Shown here piece by piece: positions 62,009 to 64,000 of a stretch of 64,000 nt of DNA. The position numbers were made by a program, and so were the translations under genes. How positions within the stretch are numbered: the stretch's first letter is position 1; every line of letters begins with the position of its first letter. The DNA comes from Pedobacter antarcticus (lineage in GTDB: Bacteria; Bacteroidota; Bacteroidia; Sphingobacteriales; Sphingobacteriaceae), in the NCBI RefSeq assembly GCF_900112985.1, contig NZ_FONS01000004.1, positions 248,001-312,000 on the forward strand. Direction: 5' to 3'. Below the pieces are notes generated by a model, which worked only from the letters and a program-made list of their open reading frames with translations, was not told the origin of the DNA and did not search any database.

Positions 62009-62755
62009 TTAAGGGTTAATATTTTGATGACGGGAAAGGTAAAAATCATGTAGGATGGCCGTTCTTTCGGTCAGGCTCCTTACAATATAAAGTTCAAGGC
62101 GCGTTTCTTCCATGCGTTCATAAAAATCAAGTTCTGTTTCCGTAAAGTGTAACTTTTCAGAACTGTCTCTTGCAAAGCCATTGGCGATCATCATAAACAA
62201 GCCCATTGTTAAATTATCATTTGTTATTTTAAGTCCTTTGCGGGCATGACAATCTGCCAACGAGATCCTACCCATAAAATGTTCCAGATATTCCTTCGGA
62301 TAGCAGTTATGCAGTTCACAAAGCACAGAGAAATTTTTGCTGAGGTGTATTGTGGTATTTTCATCCAGATATAGTACATCAGATGGAACATAAGTTCTTT
62401 CCATAATTTTAAAGAGGGAATCCACGTAAAACATTGATTTCTTTCTTTTCAACTGGTCTTTACCTTTTTCCTTTCTGGCCAGTTCAATAACTCCTTTGAT
62501 ACAACCTACAGCCACTGTTCTGCAATGAAGCAAAGCTTTGCTTTCCCTGAACTTTCTTTTCCTAGCGATCACAAAGGCAGAAATTGTTCTGGTAGCCTCA
62601 GAAAACCCTTCATGGTAATAGGGACAGATTGTATCATACAAAGTGACGTGGTCAGTGAAAATCTGTAACACTTCGGGTATATTAAGTTTATAGATAGTAC
62701 AGGCCACTTTAAATTCTATTGGAACATCAATCAGTTGATACTTTGCTTTTTTCAT
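62009..62755 (-). CDS. Mobile-element hypothetical protein with internal repeat
   Basis: A 248-residue protein with two copies of a motif: CTIYKLNIPEVLQIFTDHV near residue 15 and CELHNCYPKEYLEHFMGRI near residue 145. It is joined to the gene at 62752 by an ATGA overlap and to the next gene by a gap of nine bases. A basic middle (RKEKGKDQLKRKKS) and no membrane segments suggest a cytoplasmic, perhaps nucleic-acid-related protein. Function unknown; neighbours point to a mobile element. Confidence 0.65.
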   Translation of the reverse strand: MKKAKYQLIDVPIEFKVACTIYKLNIPEVLQIFTDHVTLYDTICPYYHEGFSEATRTISAFVIARKRKFRESKALLHCRTVAVGCIKGVIELARKEKGKDQLKRKKSMFYVDSLFKIMERTYVPSDVLYLDENTTIHLSKNFSVLCELHNCYPKEYLEHFMGRISLADCHARKGLKITNDNLTMGLFMMIANGFARDSSEKLHFTETELDFYERMEETRLELYIVRSLTERTAILHDFYLSRHQNINP

Positions 62756-63454
62756 ATCAATACCTGTTCTGAGTGATCTTGTGTTCTTAAAGCAAAGCGC
62801 AGTTCTTTGTAATTTGTAGCTTCTTTGTCTAAATACTCAATTTTCTCCTGGCACATTTCCAAAGTCATAACTTTAAACGCAGATACCTTTTGATAGATGG
62901 CTTCTTCTTCGTTCACCTTAAAAGTAGGGGCATATCTGGCACCGGTATAGCTCTTTGTCAATACTTCAAATAATCTTTTATCTTCAGCACTACCGGATAA
63001 AAACTTTTTTAATGGCCTGTCTGAAAAAGCTGTGCATAAGCCAAGCATCCGGCCAAGGTTATGAATTTCTGAGCGGTAAGCTAAATGTACCCTAATCAAT
63101 GCAATCAGACACTGTTCTATAACCTGATGAATCATAAAAACGCAAACCGTAAATTGCTCCTTAGTTAGATAGGCATTCACCGGCTCCATTAAAAAAGCCG
63201 TCGGCTAATGGCATCCTATGGGATAAATGTTTGATTGCTTTAACTGCGCTTTGTGTTGGGATGAAAACGTTAGAACAGTCCATATTACCCATTCCGTCAT
63301 GGCTGTAAATTAATTGGCCTTTAGTGCATGCCGTCATGAAGAAGCGGTTGTTAGCTTTAATGGCATCGTTTATGTTTTCCAAGCTATGGCATAGAATAGT
63401 AATATTACCATGCTGATAATGATAATTGGAAAAATCCTGTACCTCATAATCATT
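62752..63454 (-). pseudogene. Frameshifted HEPN-domain protein, N-terminus lost
   Basis: The upstream part reads EVQDFSNYHYQHGNITILCH then NRFFMTACTKGQLIYSHDGM and ends in the wrong frame. The downstream frame (ATG at 63189) continues MEPVNAYLTKEQFTVCVFMI, HQVIEQCLIALIRVH, YRSEIHNLGRMLGLC. The break is at a run of six T (63189-63200 region). Together they are the C-terminal half of the Bacteroidota nucleotidyltransferase/HEPN proteins: the R-x3-H pattern is in YRSEIHNL. A stop at 63455-63457 cuts the N-terminal nucleotidyltransferase part. The 145-residue downstream part might still be made. Confidence 0.65.
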
Positions 63455-63480
63455 TCAAATAGTCCCGCAATAAAATAAGA

Positions 63481-63511
63481 AAGCGGAAATGATCGACGAC
63501 CATTTCCGCTT
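63481..63511 (-). terminator. Terminator of the recombinase gene
   Basis: AAGCGGAAATG pairs perfectly with CATTTCCGCTT around a 9-base loop, followed on the minus strand by a T-rich run. Confidence 0.85.
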
Positions 63512-63573
63512 CTCTAAATTAACGCTCTCATATTAAAGCGTTAAACAACGCTAAATATTGTATAGCAAATAAA

Positions 63574-64000
63574 TTAAATCACCGCAAATTTCTTTTTCAA
63601 TAGTGCCATATCAACCCCAACCTTAATATCCAATATTTTTGCGTAATGCTGGGTAGTCCTGATGTTAGTGTGCCCCAACATCTTAGACACACTTTCAATA
63701 GGAACGCCATTAGAAAGGGTTACAGTAGTTGCAAAAGTGTGGCGGGCAACATGAGAGGTCAGTTTCTTTTCAATGCCACACAGGTCTGCAATCTCCTTTA
63801 AAAACTCATTCATCTTTTGATTACTTGGAACGGGCAATAAAGTTCCTTTATGTAGGCAAGTAATGTTTGTAGCATATTTATCTATGATTTCAACGGCGGT
63901 AGGCAATAGCGGAATTGCAGAACGGGTTTTAGTTTTCTGCCTGTTGGTGAAAACCCAGCGTCCCCGTCATTACCCTTACTAATGTGGGAGGTTTTCAAAT
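63574..64000 (-). pseudogene. Tyrosine recombinase, C-terminal part, frameshifted, cut by window edge
   Basis: The C-terminal catalytic domain of a Bacteroidota tyrosine recombinase. LTSHVARHTFATTV holds the H-x-x-R pair and LGHTNIRTTQHYAKI the second histidine and the nucleophilic tyrosine. The frame is open in 63574-63960, with RQKTKTRSAIPLLPTAVEII. Upstream, LKTSHISKGNDG is in another frame, so one base is lost near 63955-63965, or the read is wrong there. The N-terminal part lies outside. It may be the integrase of the island or of an older element. Confidence 0.75.

Noticed and set aside
1..64000. CRISPR array
   Set aside because: No series of equal repeats with unique spacers was seen anywhere; the repeats at 14.3-14.9 kb and 57.3-58.3 kb are too few and irregular.

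Overview
The window is about 40% GC and comes from a chromosome of the phylum Bacteroidota, most likely a Sphingobacteriaceae member of the Pedobacter type. The evidence is the Bacteroidota -7 promoter box TAnnTTTG in front of many genes, mostly without Shine-Dalgarno sequences. Other signs are LytS/LytTR two-component pairs, a hybrid two-component regulator with an AraC output, a TonB-dependent receptor with a carboxypeptidase-like N-terminal domain, AsmA, DUF2807 and DUF2723 proteins. The species cannot be fixed from the sequence alone.

Layout. 1-3.1 kb: a PadR regulator overlapping a DUF2723/GT117-like membrane protein cut by the window edge, a FAS1 protein and an OsmC protein. 3.1-8.8 kb: a membrane-anchored serine hydrolase, a LytS/LytTR pair, an SDR enzyme and several decayed fragments. 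8.8-12.8 kb: an AraC regulator with a damaged 3' end and two HxlR regulators, each divergent from a redox enzyme (an SDR and a QorB-like quinone reductase). 12.8-16.9 kb: tRNA-Asp, a PepSY membrane protein, a 1 kb non-coding repeat-rich stretch and two minus-strand genes. 17-30.8 kb: AsmA, a BamA-like barrel, a Bcr/CflA efflux pump, PhnA/YjdM, a Tat-exported alkaline phosphatase, a class A beta-lactamase, a hydrolase, a SulP transporter and an aldo/keto reductase. 30.9-41 kb: an acyltransferase/LytS/LytTR operon, an esterase with a Crp-like regulator, oxidoreductases, a LysE exporter, an orphan kinase and a DUF2807 protein. 41.2-50 kb: a UvrA paralogue, an iron-type uptake operon (small Cys protein, TonB receptor, PepSY protein), DUF1345, PaiB and an AHSA1 protein. 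50.1-57.1 kb: a fructan/sucrose locus with a sugar-sensing hybrid kinase divergent from a sugar porter, fructokinase and GH32 enzyme, and no SusC/SusD pair.

57.3-64 kb is an AT-rich accessory island. Two tRNA-3'-end-like repeats, each next to a strong hairpin, lie beside a decayed HigBA toxin-antitoxin pair. To the right is a compact minus-strand operon: DUF4062 protein, STAS/GHKL ATPase, DUF4325 STAS-like protein and PIN nuclease. This looks like a partner-switching module wired to an RNase and is the best candidate in the window for an undescribed defence or stress system. The right edge carries mobile-element genes of unknown function, a frameshifted HEPN gene and a frameshifted tyrosine recombinase that runs out of the window.

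Recurrent themes are very short 5' leaders (TAnnTTTG 4-6 bases before the ATG of at least five genes) and many small decayed gene fragments between intact genes.
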